A stretch of 64,000 nt of DNA from the NCBI GenBank assembly GCA_964402065.1, contig CAYOAN010000003.1:124001-188000 (forward strand). The letters run 5' to 3'. Under the pieces are notes generated by a model. The model saw only the letters and a list, made by a program, of their open reading frames with translations, ran no database searches and was not told where the DNA came from. The position numbers and the translations under genes are program-made. Each line of letters starts with the position of its first letter. The stretch's first letter is position 1. Below are positions 7,494 through 15,615 of the stretch, piece after piece. This DNA comes from CAIWMF01 sp964402065 (GTDB taxonomy: Bacteria; Verrucomicrobiota; Verrucomicrobiia; Chthoniobacterales; UBA6821).

Positions 7494-7973
7494 TTAAAAA
7501 GGAATATCGTCTTCCTCTTCAGGCTGAGGAGCAGCTACTGGAGCAGCTCCGCGAGTACCACTAAATTTTGAACTTGGCATACTGCGGGAATAACTACCGT
7601 TCTCTTCTTCATATCCCGAAGAGCTTCCTGCTCCGCCTGGCTTAGGTCCAAGAAGCTGCATAGAATCTCCAACAACGCGCAACTTATTACGCTTTTGTCC
7701 TGTTGCTTTATCTTCCCAAGAATCTAATTGCAAGCGTCCTTCGATATAAACGGGGCGGCCTTTTTTGCAATATTCGCCAGCAATCTCTGCTTGCCGTCCC
7801 CAAAGTGTTACATCGATAAAAGTCACTTCTTCTCTTTTTTCCCCCGTTTCAGTGGTGTAATAACGATTAATCGCCATCCCTAAATCTGTCACAGCGCTCC
7901 CCTTTGGAGTGTACTTAATTTCAGGATCGCGAGTGATATTTCCAATAAGTTGAACTTTATTGAGGTTAGCCAT
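7494..7973 (-). CDS. ssb: Single-stranded DNA-binding protein
   Basis: A 159-residue SSB. The OB-fold covers residues 1-105 ('NKVQLIGNITRDPEIKYT', 'WGRQAEIAGEYCKKGRPVYIEG'), followed by a Gly/Ser/Pro-rich linker and the acidic tip EEEDDIPF that recruits replication and repair proteins. It follows rpsF by 52 bp in the conserved rpsF-ssb pair; rpsR and rplI, often next, are absent. Upstream of the ATG the transcript has a CCTCC-type stretch rather than a Shine-Dalgarno sequence. Confidence 0.97.
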   Translation of the reverse strand: MANLNKVQLIGNITRDPEIKYTPKGSAVTDLGMAINRYYTTETGEKREEVTFIDVTLWGRQAEIAGEYCKKGRPVYIEGRLQLDSWEDKATGQKRNKLRVVGDSMQLLGPKPGGAGSSSGYEEENGSYSRSMPSSKFSGTRGAAPVAAPQPEEEDDIPF

Positions 7974-8025
7974 AAGAAAGGAGGATTAAAAAAAGATTAA
8001 GAAAAGCAGACCGTTGTGATTCGCC

Positions 8026-8376
8026 TTACTCTTTCGCTACTGCTTTTTTCTTTTTGACTGCTTTAGTTTTAGTAGCAACCGTTACACTTCCTTTACGATA
8101 ATAATTTTGCAAAGTAACTTCTTGTATCAGTGTCAATTTTTGGCGGATTTTCTCAACGGAAGCTGGCTCCATAACGGCCACAAAATTTACGTAGTAAGCA
8201 GCTTTAAGATGATTGTGCGGATAAGAAAACTCTTTTCGCTCTAAACGTTGCACTTCCTCTACTGTGGCGCCTTCAGCGACCATGACTTTTTCAAGACGCT
8301 CAAGGAGCTCTTTAGTTTCTTCTTCTTTACTGCCAGCAATGTTTAAGGCAAGCAGGATTTCGTAGTAATGTTTCAT
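8026..8376 (-). CDS. rpsF: 30S ribosomal protein S6
   Basis: A 116-residue bS6, part of the central-domain platform with S18. The ferredoxin-like fold is recognisable from 'MKHYYEILLAL', 'RKEFSYPHNHLKAAYYVNF' (usual 'KRxLAYPIxxxxxGxYxxxxF') and 'LTLIQEVTLQNYYRK'. The tail is Lys/Ala-rich. It lies between pth and ssb on the same strand. The leader (8377-8412) is A/U/C-rich with loose 7-nt periodicity (TAAACCC, TTAAACT). Confidence 0.94.
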   Translation of the reverse strand: MKHYYEILLALNIAGSKEEETKELLERLEKVMVAEGATVEEVQRLERKEFSYPHNHLKAAYYVNFVAVMEPASVEKIRQKLTLIQEVTLQNYYRKGSVTVATKTKAVKKKKAVAKE

Positions 8377-8436
8377 GAATGTTTAAAAGTTTAAGGGTTT
8401 AGTAGTGTAGGAGTTTGGGAACCTTAAGAAAAGTTT

Positions 8437-9078
8437 TTATTTAGATTTTTCATTAAATTTATTCATCGCCGCATTAAATCCGTCTTTAAAAAGAGTCTGA
8501 ATGGCCTCGAGAGCCCGTTGTATTGCGACATTGATAAGTGGTTGCTCTTGGGGTTCAAAACGAGAGAGCACATAGTCCGAAAGAGTCATCTGCAATGATT
8601 TCTTTTTCTCTTCTTCCTCTTCTTTAGGAATAGCCCCAACTCCAATCCTTAATCGTGGTACTGCTTCCGTTGAAAAATGCGTTAACACCGATTCCAATCC
8701 ACGCTGCCCGCCAGAACTACCAGAACACCTCAATCGAATACTTCCCACTGGAAGCATAACCTCATCTAAAACAATTAAAACTTCTGCTGGAAGAAGGCGA
8801 TAGAAACGAGCAAAAGAAGCTACTGCTGTCCCACTCAAATTCATAAGCGTCTTAGGCTTCATCAACCATAAATCTCCTCTTCCTTCTTCTGAAATTTTTG
8901 CAACATCAGCGTTCCATTTTGAAGAAAAAGAAAATTCAACGCGATATAACTGCGCTAAAGCATCCACTACCTCAAACCCAATGTTATGACGAGTTCCTTC
9001 GTATTGACGCCCCGGATTACCAAGACCAACAATGAGTCGAAGCGGTGCATAAGCACCCTCGTGACAAGAACTATTCAT
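8437..9078 (-). CDS. pth: Peptidyl-tRNA hydrolase
   Basis: Recycles peptidyl-tRNA dropped from ribosomes. 213 residues. 'LIVGLGNPGRQYEGTRHNIGF' holds the substrate-binding Asn21 and catalytic His31; 'KPKTLMNLSG' holds the second Asn, and 'VLDEVMLPVG' the Asp. The loop that reads GGHNGL in E. coli (with Asn114) reads GGQRGL here, so one substrate-binding residue is not conserved. It sits in the conserved prs-rplY-pth-rpsF neighbourhood. Confidence 0.94.
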   Translation of the reverse strand: MNSSCHEGAYAPLRLIVGLGNPGRQYEGTRHNIGFEVVDALAQLYRVEFSFSSKWNADVAKISEEGRGDLWLMKPKTLMNLSGTAVASFARFYRLLPAEVLIVLDEVMLPVGSIRLRCSGSSGGQRGLESVLTHFSTEAVPRLRIGVGAIPKEEEEEKKKSLQMTLSDYVLSRFEPQEQPLINVAIQRALEAIQTLFKDGFNAAMNKFNEKSK

Positions 9079-9147
9079 CTTGAAAAGATTAAGTTAGCTT
9101 TCATGGACTAGCAAACTCATGAAGCATGCATCCAAGTTAGAATTTGC

Positions 9148-9210
9148 TAGGCTATAGGTTAAGAAAAAACAGCATCGTCTAACTTGCTCCTTTGTTCTTC
9201 TATAGCCTAG
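9148..9210. other. Inverted repeat between rplY and pth
   Basis: CTAGGCTATAG (9148-9158) is perfectly repeated in reverse as CTATAGCCTAG (9200-9210). In the rplY-pth transcript this can form an 11-bp stem with a ~41-nt loop. No U-tract follows, so it is not a standard terminator; it might shape the mRNA or separate expression of the two genes. The left arm also resembles the heptad-array unit (CTATAGC). Confidence 0.45.
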
Positions 9211-9231
9211 AAGACTACCTAATAAGAATTT

Positions 9232-9891
9232 TTATTTCTTATCAGCACCTTCTTCTGACTTCTTCTCTCTGATAACTTCAGGAGCTTGTGGAGCTTCTTC
9301 GGACTTCGATTCTCCAGCAACCTTTGGTTCAGCAACCAAGAAAACTGTTAAATCAGCATCGCCCGTTGCCTTAACTCCTGCCGGCAAAGCAAGATCACGC
9401 AAGTGCAAGGAATCACCAATTCCCAATTTAGAAACATCAACGCGGATGCATTCAGGAAGATCTTTTGGCAAACATTCGATCGTAATATGGCGCAAGAGTT
9501 GCTCGAGAAGACCACCATAGCTCTTCACACCAACTGCATCACCAAAAGGTTCAACAGCTACTTCAGTGTGCAACAACTCGTTCATAGAAACCTCTAAAAA
9601 ATCGACATGCAAAACATCGCCACGAACAGCATGGTGCTGGACTTCTTGGATCAACGAGAGGTGCTTTGAAAGCTTCCCTCCATTATCAATCTCTAACTCA
9701 ACGAGAATATTTTCACCAACAGCATGAGCAAGAAGCTGTTTAATATCGCGAGCACCAATTTCGAGATTGCTAGGCTGAGTCTTTGGCCCGTATATATTTG
9801 CTGGAACAACCCCACGTGAGCGTAGTTGCTTAATGGAATTACGTCCGACGTGAGAGCGAGGCTTAGCGGAAAGTTTTACCTGTTTGGCCAT
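9232..9891 (-). CDS. rplY: 50S ribosomal protein L25/general stress protein Ctc
   Basis: A 219-residue two-domain bL25 (CTC/TL5 form) that binds 5S rRNA. The N-terminal domain (residues 1-95: 'GRNSIKQLRSRGVVPANIYG', 'VQHHAVRGDVLHVDF') is followed by the C-terminal beta domain ('VGVKSYGGLLEQLLRHITIECLPKDLPE') and an acidic Glu/Lys-rich tail. It lies between prs and pth, a widely conserved order. Confidence 0.95.
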   Translation of the reverse strand: MAKQVKLSAKPRSHVGRNSIKQLRSRGVVPANIYGPKTQPSNLEIGARDIKQLLAHAVGENILVELEIDNGGKLSKHLSLIQEVQHHAVRGDVLHVDFLEVSMNELLHTEVAVEPFGDAVGVKSYGGLLEQLLRHITIECLPKDLPECIRVDVSKLGIGDSLHLRDLALPAGVKATGDADLTVFLVAEPKVAGESKSEEAPQAPEVIREKKSEEGADKK

Positions 9892-9998
9892 AAAAATGAA
9901 AAGTTATAAATAGTGAATAGAAGAAAGGGGCTGAAACCTTAGACTGATTTCTAGAAAAGTTCAACTATCTTTTTGCGTTCTCTTGAGACTATTCTTTT

Positions 9999-10952
9999 TT
10001 ACTTCACCCTAAAGAGCGAGCTTACGGACTCCCCTTGATGAATCCGTCGAATCCCCTCTCCGAGAAGCTCAGCAATAGAAAGCCGTTTAACACGACCTAC
10101 AATATCTTTTGTTCCCGAAACGCTATCTGTTGTAATCAACTGTTTAATTTCAGAATTCTGAAGCCGCTCAACAGCAAGATCGGTTAAAACTGCATGTGAA
10201 ACACCTGCATAAATTTCGCCGACGTTTAATGTCCGCAAAATTTTTGCAGCACTCACCAATGTTCCTGCTGTCTCCGTAATATCATCAACAATAAGAATAT
10301 TTTTTCCTTCGACTTCACCAATGACATGAAGTGGCTCTACCTCTGTTGCATTGCGCCTCCGTTTAACAACAATTGCCAAACCAGCACCCAGAGCCTCTGC
10401 ATAAGCGGACGCCATCTTGACACCACCCACATCTGGAGAAACAACAACAAGATTAGAAAGATTCATCGAACGAATATGTTTAACCATTACGGGCAGCGCA
10501 TATAAGTGATCAACGGGAATGTCAAAAAAACCTTGTAACTGCTGTGCATGAAGGTCCATGGTCAGCACACGCTGCACCCCGGCGGCAACTAAAAGATTAG
10601 CAACTAATTTTGCCGTGATAGGAACGCGCGGTTGATCTTTGCGATCTTGTCGTGCATATCCAAAAAAAGGAATCACTGCAGTAATCCGATTAGCACTAGC
10701 TCTGCGAGCTGCATCAACCATAATAAGCAACTCCATGATACTTTGATTCGCTGGAGGACAGGTTGGTTGCACAATAAAAATATCACGCCCACGAATATTG
10801 TCATTAATTTTGACAAAACTCTCTCCGTCAGGAAATGTTGTGACTGTTGCGTCGGCAAGTTCTTGCCCTAAGTATTTAGTAATGTCAGCAGCCAATTGAG
10901 GATGCGCTGATCCTGTAAAAATCTTCATTTCAGGCGTGGATCCCTTTATCAT
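9999..10952 (-). CDS. prs: Ribose-phosphate pyrophosphokinase (PRPP synthetase)
   Basis: Makes PRPP from ribose 5-phosphate and ATP for purine, pyrimidine, His, Trp and NAD synthesis. 317 residues. 'FPDGESFVKI', the catalytic region 'FFGYARQDRKDQPRVPITAK', 'TMDLHAQQLQGFFDIPVDHL', 'VVSPDVGGVKMA' and the PRPP-binding loop 'ILIVDDITETAGTL' are all present. The ATG at 10950-10952 overlaps the stop of the upstream exported protein (TAATG), suggesting coupling; an inner start at Met9 ('MKIFTGSAHP') would fit the family length equally well. Confidence 0.96.
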   Translation of the reverse strand: MIKGSTPEMKIFTGSAHPQLAADITKYLGQELADATVTTFPDGESFVKINDNIRGRDIFIVQPTCPPANQSIMELLIMVDAARRASANRITAVIPFFGYARQDRKDQPRVPITAKLVANLLVAAGVQRVLTMDLHAQQLQGFFDIPVDHLYALPVMVKHIRSMNLSNLVVVSPDVGGVKMASAYAEALGAGLAIVVKRRRNATEVEPLHVIGEVEGKNILIVDDITETAGTLVSAAKILRTLNVGEIYAGVSHAVLTDLAVERLQNSEIKQLITTDSVSGTKDIVGRVKRLSIAELLGEGIRRIHQGESVSSLFRVK

Positions 10953-11671
10953 TATGGAGCAAGGTTAGAGGTTGGTGATTTTTTACGAAGTTTTTCTTTC
11001 GTAACAGAGGGTGTTGCAACATTTGTCTCGTTACGTTCACTGCTGGAAGGAAGACTCAGAGGAACTGTTGGCTCAAGTCCATGTTGCTCGATTCGCCTTA
11101 AATAGGCTCCTTGCATCAGATCACAACGCTCCGTCAAAGAAGCATCTACTTGCTTCATCCTTTTAAAAAGAAGTTCATAATAGGCCTTTAATGTCTGGCG
11201 CCGCCCCTCAGGGGTCGTTGCTTTATCTGCTGCTTGATGCAAAGCTGCGACAGCTTCTTCTTTTTCTACCTGAGTACGGACTTCGTTATAGCGCACCTTT
11301 ATTTCATGTTTTTTCTTTTCAATGCTTTCAGCACTATTTACTGGGGAAGCCTCTTCTGTCGCTGCTTCGGATGAACTTCCTGCATTAGGATCAACAGGAA
11401 GAGGCACATTAGTGGCATTATCTGCAGAAGTTGATTCTGACGGAGGAATCATCGAAGGATCTGTGGGGACAATTCCATTTGTATTGGGCGCAGGCTCTGT
11501 AGCAGAAGGTTTCGACTCATCTGAAACTGTGCCCACACTAGCGGGAGTCGCCAAAGAGTCCGCTTGAGCAGTAGAAGAAACAGTTATTGAAGCATCAGAG
11601 GATTTTGTACCTTGCCCCATCACCCCGCCTCCCAACGCTAAAAACGACATGAAGATAACAAAAAATTTCAT
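10952..11671 (-). CDS. Exported low-complexity/coiled-coil protein
   Basis: A 239-residue protein with a signal peptide (MKFFVIFMSFLALGGGVMG). Residues 22-115 are a Ser/Thr/Ala/Pro-rich disordered region; residues 115-190 are a charged helix ('EKKKHEIKVRYNEVRTQVEKEE', split here by length, and 'AYYELLFKRMKQVDASL'), then another Ser/Thr-rich tail. I know no family for it. Its stop overlaps the prs start by one base, an unusual coupling of an envelope protein with PRPP synthetase. Confidence 0.6.
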   Translation of the reverse strand: MKFFVIFMSFLALGGGVMGQGTKSSDASITVSSTAQADSLATPASVGTVSDESKPSATEPAPNTNGIVPTDPSMIPPSESTSADNATNVPLPVDPNAGSSSEAATEEASPVNSAESIEKKKHEIKVRYNEVRTQVEKEEAVAALHQAADKATTPEGRRQTLKAYYELLFKRMKQVDASLTERCDLMQGAYLRRIEQHGLEPTVPLSLPSSSERNETNVATPSVTKEKLRKKSPTSNLAP

Positions 11672-11893
11672 AGCTCTATTCTTATTTTAACGAAGATCAT
11701 TTCATACGGATGCAATGAAGTCGATGAAATATAAAAATACAACTTCTCTTTTTCATAAACTCCTTCAAGAAGTTTAAAGGGCCAGTCAAATAGCCGCAAC
11801 CTGCGCTAGCGCACTTTTAAAAAAGAGCAAGAACTCTTGCAACCCAAGGAATGAAAGTCTCAGAACTGCCGTAGACGCTCACACTTGAGCAGC

Positions 11894-11911
11894 GCCGATA
11901 CTTGTATCGGC
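11894..11911. other. Perfect 18-bp palindrome downstream of ptsI
   Basis: GCCGATAC-TT-GTATCGGC, an 8-bp stem with a 2-nt spacer, 17 bp behind the ptsI stop. On the minus strand no U-tract follows; on the plus strand a short AACAATTTTT follows. It may be a weak terminator or a protein-binding site. The remainder of 11672-11927 holds no gene. Confidence 0.4.
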
Positions 11912-11927
11912 AACAATTTTTAACACG

Positions 11928-13715
11928 CTAAGTTTGTTGACTAGCTGAAAGCAAGAGGCCGTAACACCGTTGCGCGAGAGCGACTGTGTGCGCATAATTT
12001 TCGGCAGTGTTATGTCCTTGGAGCATCTTGACAGCAACTTCTTGACACTCAGAAAAGCACAAACTTTGAATCGCCTTTTTAATGCGTGGCACCAAAATTG
12101 GACTAGCGCTTAATTCGTCAATCCCCAGCCCTACCAGCAAGGGTGTAAAAAGAAGGTCTCCTGCAAGCTCTCCACAAACACCAACCCAAATCCCAGCAGC
12201 ATGCGCAGCATCAATTACTGATTTTAATATTCTCACCACACCGGCATGAGCTGGATTGTAAAGATACGCAATTGATTCGTTTCCACGATCAACACTCGTA
12301 AGGTATTGGATAAGATCGTTGGTTCCAATGCTAAAGAATTTCACCTCCTTGGCCAGCAAATCAGCAATAGCAGCAGCGCTTGGCACTTCAATCATAATGC
12401 CAACTTCTAAATCCTCTCGGAAAGGAGCCCCTCGCTGGCGAAGCTCTTGTTTCGCCTCCTCTAAGACCGTATTTGCTTCTCGAAGTTCTTCACAACACGA
12501 AATCATCGGATACATCATCCGAAGATTTCCAACCACCCCAGCACGTAAAATGGCTCTTAATTGAATTTTAAAAAGTTCTTTGTTCTGGAGACAAAAGCGA
12601 ATACCTCGACACCCTAAAAAAGGATTTGATTCTTGAGACAGCTCCAAACATTTTACTGGCTTATCGGCACCAATATCAAACGTCCGAATAATCACACCAT
12701 TTGGCTGGGATTGCTCGGCGATTTTTCGAAAGATCGCGTATTGTTCATCTTCCTCAGGAGGATTGGTGCGATTAAGATACAAAAATTCGGTGCGATAAAG
12801 CCCAATACCTTCAGCACCACTCGAAAGCACTTCATCCATTTCTTGAGGCAACTCAATGTTTGCCGAAAGAATAACTCGATGATGATCCTGTGTGACCGGT
12901 AATGCTTTTCTAATTTTCGCGAGATCTTTTTCTAAATGCTGCTGCTGTAGTTTAATGTTGTGATAATAATGCAACGTCTCTTGAGTAGGATGCACAATCA
13001 AAAGTCCATCATACCCATCAAGCAATACAATATCTCCATGTGTTAGCTCCGAAACAATAGCATGCAATCCCACAATAGCTGGAATACCCAATGCCCTAGC
13101 AATAATAGCAGTGTGCGAGGTTTTACTTCCAACTTCAGTAGCAAAGGCAGCCACATTTTCATGATGCAACATCGCTGCATCGGAAGGAGCTAAGGAGTGC
13201 GCTACAATAATGGGATGCTCATGCGTTAGGCGATCGACATTTACCTTTCTTCCCAAAAGATGTCGTAAAATGCGCCTTGAAACATCTTCAATATCAATCG
13301 TTCGTTCCCGAAGATAAGAGTTCTTCGCCTTATACAGAGCTTGGCATGTCCGTTTAATGACATCATTAAAAATATGCTCAATGTTGTAACGCTTTTGATG
13401 CAACGATTCGAGTGTCTCTTTGAGCAATTCGGGATCTTCTAACAAGAGCAAGTGAGCATCAAAAACTGCCGCATCGGCTGCCCCAACCGATTCTGTAATG
13501 CGTCGTTGAATTTCCTGAAGCTCTCGCTGTGTCTCTAGTAACGCATTTTTAAAACGTGTGATCTCATGGGGAATTTCTTCTCCATCAATCTTGCGAAAAG
13601 GAATCTCTTCCGGATGAGGCACGTGCAAAAAAAGCCGCCCTTCTGCAATCCCGGGAGCAACGGCAACTCCTTGATAGCGACGCTCTGGTTGAACGATTGG
13701 TTTTTTTGCAGGCAT
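11928..13715 (-). CDS. ptsI: PTS enzyme I (phosphoenolpyruvate-protein phosphotransferase)
   Basis: Transfers phosphate from PEP to HPr. 595 residues. N-terminal domain 'YQGVAVAPGIAEGRLFL' and helical HPr-binding part; the active-site His201 is in 'EVGSKTSHTAIIARALGIP'. The C-terminal TIM barrel has 'GAEGIGLYRTEFLYL', 'RTFDIGADKP', 'NPFLGCRGIRF', 'GIMIEVPSAA', 'FFSIGTNDLIQY' and 'VCGELAGD'. No ptsH or EII gene is in the window, so its role (sugar uptake or regulatory) cannot be judged here. A 7-bp periodic array precedes its ATG. Confidence 0.96.
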   Translation of the reverse strand: MPAKKPIVQPERRYQGVAVAPGIAEGRLFLHVPHPEEIPFRKIDGEEIPHEITRFKNALLETQRELQEIQRRITESVGAADAAVFDAHLLLLEDPELLKETLESLHQKRYNIEHIFNDVIKRTCQALYKAKNSYLRERTIDIEDVSRRILRHLLGRKVNVDRLTHEHPIIVAHSLAPSDAAMLHHENVAAFATEVGSKTSHTAIIARALGIPAIVGLHAIVSELTHGDIVLLDGYDGLLIVHPTQETLHYYHNIKLQQQHLEKDLAKIRKALPVTQDHHRVILSANIELPQEMDEVLSSGAEGIGLYRTEFLYLNRTNPPEEDEQYAIFRKIAEQSQPNGVIIRTFDIGADKPVKCLELSQESNPFLGCRGIRFCLQNKELFKIQLRAILRAGVVGNLRMMYPMISCCEELREANTVLEEAKQELRQRGAPFREDLEVGIMIEVPSAAAIADLLAKEVKFFSIGTNDLIQYLTSVDRGNESIAYLYNPAHAGVVRILKSVIDAAHAAGIWVGVCGELAGDLLFTPLLVGLGIDELSASPILVPRIKKAIQSLCFSECQEVAVKMLQGHNTAENYAHTVALAQRCYGLLLSASQQT

Positions 13716-13752
13716 AAAAACAAGTGACAGGTTATAGGCTATAGACTACAAG
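13716..13752 (-). promoter_or_regulatory. Heptad-array leader of ptsI
   Basis: On the coding strand the bases before the ATG read as TGTAGTC, TATAGCC, TATAACC, TGTCACT, then TGTTTTT-ATG. The 7-bp period and the TRTARYC unit match the arrays before recO, nfo, rfbB and feoB. Confidence 0.55.
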
Positions 13753-13904
13753 GCGTAATGATCAACAACAGAATCGGCTATGCTTATCAAACTTGCAGTA
13801 ACACAATTTGAACAGTGATCCTATTGCACACAAATCTTCTTCGAGCTGTCAAATTTGCAAAGATATTATTATGCATTTCCTTCTGACCAAGGAGATGAAC
13901 AGCT

Positions 13905-14846
13905 TTAACTTTTTTGAGCAGCAAGAATTTTTTTAACTTCCTTTTCTGAAAGCTCCACAGATTCAACAATCTGTTTTATGGATAACCCCACGCGATACAG
14001 ATTGAGAACTATCTTTTCTTTTTCTGCAACCCTACCCTGAGCAAGCCCCTGAGCAAGCCCCTGAGCAAGCCCCTGAGCAAGCCCCTGAGCTAGCCCCTCA
14101 GCTAGCCCTTCTCCATGATAAGTACGCCAAATACTTTTCGAGTCTCTATTGTCACCAACATAACGCTCATATGCCGTACGTTCCTCATTTGAAAGTTGAA
14201 GAAGGTTTAATTGCTCGGCGGCCTCTTGAATACCTTGCGCTTTAAATTCAGGTCGTACCTCTGACTGTTGCAAGGCGTAAATCCACTCATCAAGCGTGTC
14301 TTTAATTTTCAGATCAAACTCACTCACCTTCAAAACATAGTATTCGGGAAATATTTTAGAAAGATGATCAATACGTGCAGGATAATATTTTTTTTCTTGA
14401 GAGCTTAATTGCAAAATATCTTTTTTATGAAGACCTTTAAAGTCAGTCGTTCCATGATAAATATAATCTTCACCATGCCCTAAATCGAAATAAACAATAT
14501 TAACAGAAATAACACGTGGCATTGTTCCGTATTCTTCACCTTCTTTTAAATGTTCAATCACAACTTTAGAAACACCATATAACATACGGGAAAGAAAATC
14601 CCATTGGTGTGCGCATTGAACTTCAATGATTACTTTTTCACCACTTTTGAGTTGAGCCAAAACATCAACACGATTTGATTTATCCGTGGCATGTTTTTTA
14701 TTCGATTCACTTTCCAAAAGTGATTCAATTTTTACAGCAGTCCCTAATAACTCCGATAAAAACCCTTCCAGAATAGGAAAATTTGCTTTATGTCGTAACA
14801 ACGTTTTGATCGCCCAATCAAATTGAATCAGCTTCTTCGGCTTCAT
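13905..14846 (-). CDS. Rpn-type PD-(D/E)XK nuclease family transposase
   Basis: A 313-residue protein of the Rpn/PD-(D/E)XK nuclease family (PF12784). The preferred start is the ATG at 14844-14846: 'MKPKKLIQFDWAIKTLLRH' and 'ANFPILEGFLSELL' is the family N-terminus; the open frame extends ten codons more. 'RVDVLAQLKSGEKVIIEVQ' carries the nuclease Asp and 'ExQ' residues. The C-terminal part holds a run of GLAQ units coded by a 12-bp tandem repeat, then a helix-turn-helix-like end ('YRVGLSIKQIVESVELSEKEV'). Related E. coli Rpn proteins are DNA endonucleases; E. coli rpn genes also carry variable repeats. Appears intact, in an otherwise decayed zone. Confidence 0.88.
   Translation of the reverse strand: MKPKKLIQFDWAIKTLLRHKANFPILEGFLSELLGTAVKIESLLESESNKKHATDKSNRVDVLAQLKSGEKVIIEVQCAHQWDFLSRMLYGVSKVVIEHLKEGEEYGTMPRVISVNIVYFDLGHGEDYIYHGTTDFKGLHKKDILQLSSQEKKYYPARIDHLSKIFPEYYVLKVSEFDLKIKDTLDEWIYALQQSEVRPEFKAQGIQEAAEQLNLLQLSNEERTAYERYVGDNRDSKSIWRTYHGEGLAEGLAQGLAQGLAQGLAQGLAQGRVAEKEKIVLNLYRVGLSIKQIVESVELSEKEVKKILAAQKS
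14041..14112 (-). repeat. 12-bp tandem repeat inside the Rpn gene
   Basis: Four exact copies of GCAAGCCCCTGA (plus strand) at 14041-14088 followed by two degenerate copies to 14112. They encode repeated Gly-Leu-Ala-Gln. The unit is a multiple of three, so slippage would change copy number without breaking the frame. Confidence 0.9.
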
Positions 14847-14903
14847 AAGACCAAGCAATTTACTAGACCATGTCAAGAGATGTCAATTTGAATTGGAAGT
14901 CCA

Positions 14904-15597
14904 TCAACGATTCTTTTCTACATGATAGGCTTGTTTTATATTCGCAAGATATATCTTCTCCACTATTGAGGCCCATGTCAGCGCTCCTTTGATTAAGCTC
15001 TTCTACTGCTCCTTCGCAAGGGAATAGCACAACTCATTATTGACTAAATTGAACTGCGTTCCATCGCGCTACTTTCCAAGTACAAGCGATTGAGGTACAA
15101 CTCAACCTTAAAAATAGGCATAATTTTTTGCCTACCTCTCCTTGATTAATCAACTTGCTAAGAATAAATAAATACCCCTCTTGAAAAAGGAGATCTCCTG
15201 AATGTTGCACTAACAGCCATACTTGGTTATCGCCAACTTCAGCAAGCTGAGAAAGCGCAAGCTATCTACACTGTTGCAACATTTTCTTCACCTTGAGGAC
15301 ATGAAGATCATCTATTATAGAAGACATAAGAGGCAGGGTCTCTGGATGACTCATTAAATCTGAACCAAGTTTTTCAATGAATTCCTTCCTCACTTTTTGG
15401 TCTATCGTATCCATTTCAGCAATGGATTAGTTTGACGTATTCTTTATCAACAAGATCTCCTTTTGGAAAAGTTTGCTGTTCTGAATTTATTTCTTGCTGT
15501 AAACGGTTTACTATTTTATCAGCCTATTGCTGCGCTAAAAGATCATTGCTTATAACACAACAAAACGTAAAACTGCAAACAATCAAAAATTTCTCAT
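14904..15597 (-). pseudogene. Decayed DUF6624-like gene
   Basis: A broken gene read from about 15597 down to 14904. A signal-peptide-like start (after a frameshift: 'FLIVCSFTFCCVISNDLLA') is followed by a stop, then 'ADKIVNRLQQEINSEQQ', a stop, 'EMDTIDQKVRKEFIEKL', 'DDLHVLKVKKMLQQCR', a stop, then 'LAEVGDNQVWLLVQHS' and 'FQEGYLFILSKLINQGE'. Frameshifts then lead to 'KxRDGTQFNLV' and 'ELNQRSADMGL'. These pieces in order follow the DUF6624 layout (DQxxR, D..N..LK, VG..AWLLVQH..., DRV..G..QxYGTQ). At least three in-frame stops and three frameshifts make it nonfunctional. Confidence 0.75.
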
Positions 15598-15615
15598 AAG
15601 AAAAAAATACAAGAA

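Noticed and set aside
14041..14112. Repeat array as a possible CRISPR
   Set aside because: Units are 12 bp, directly adjacent without spacers, and in frame inside a gene. No CRISPR array or cas gene was seen anywhere in the window.
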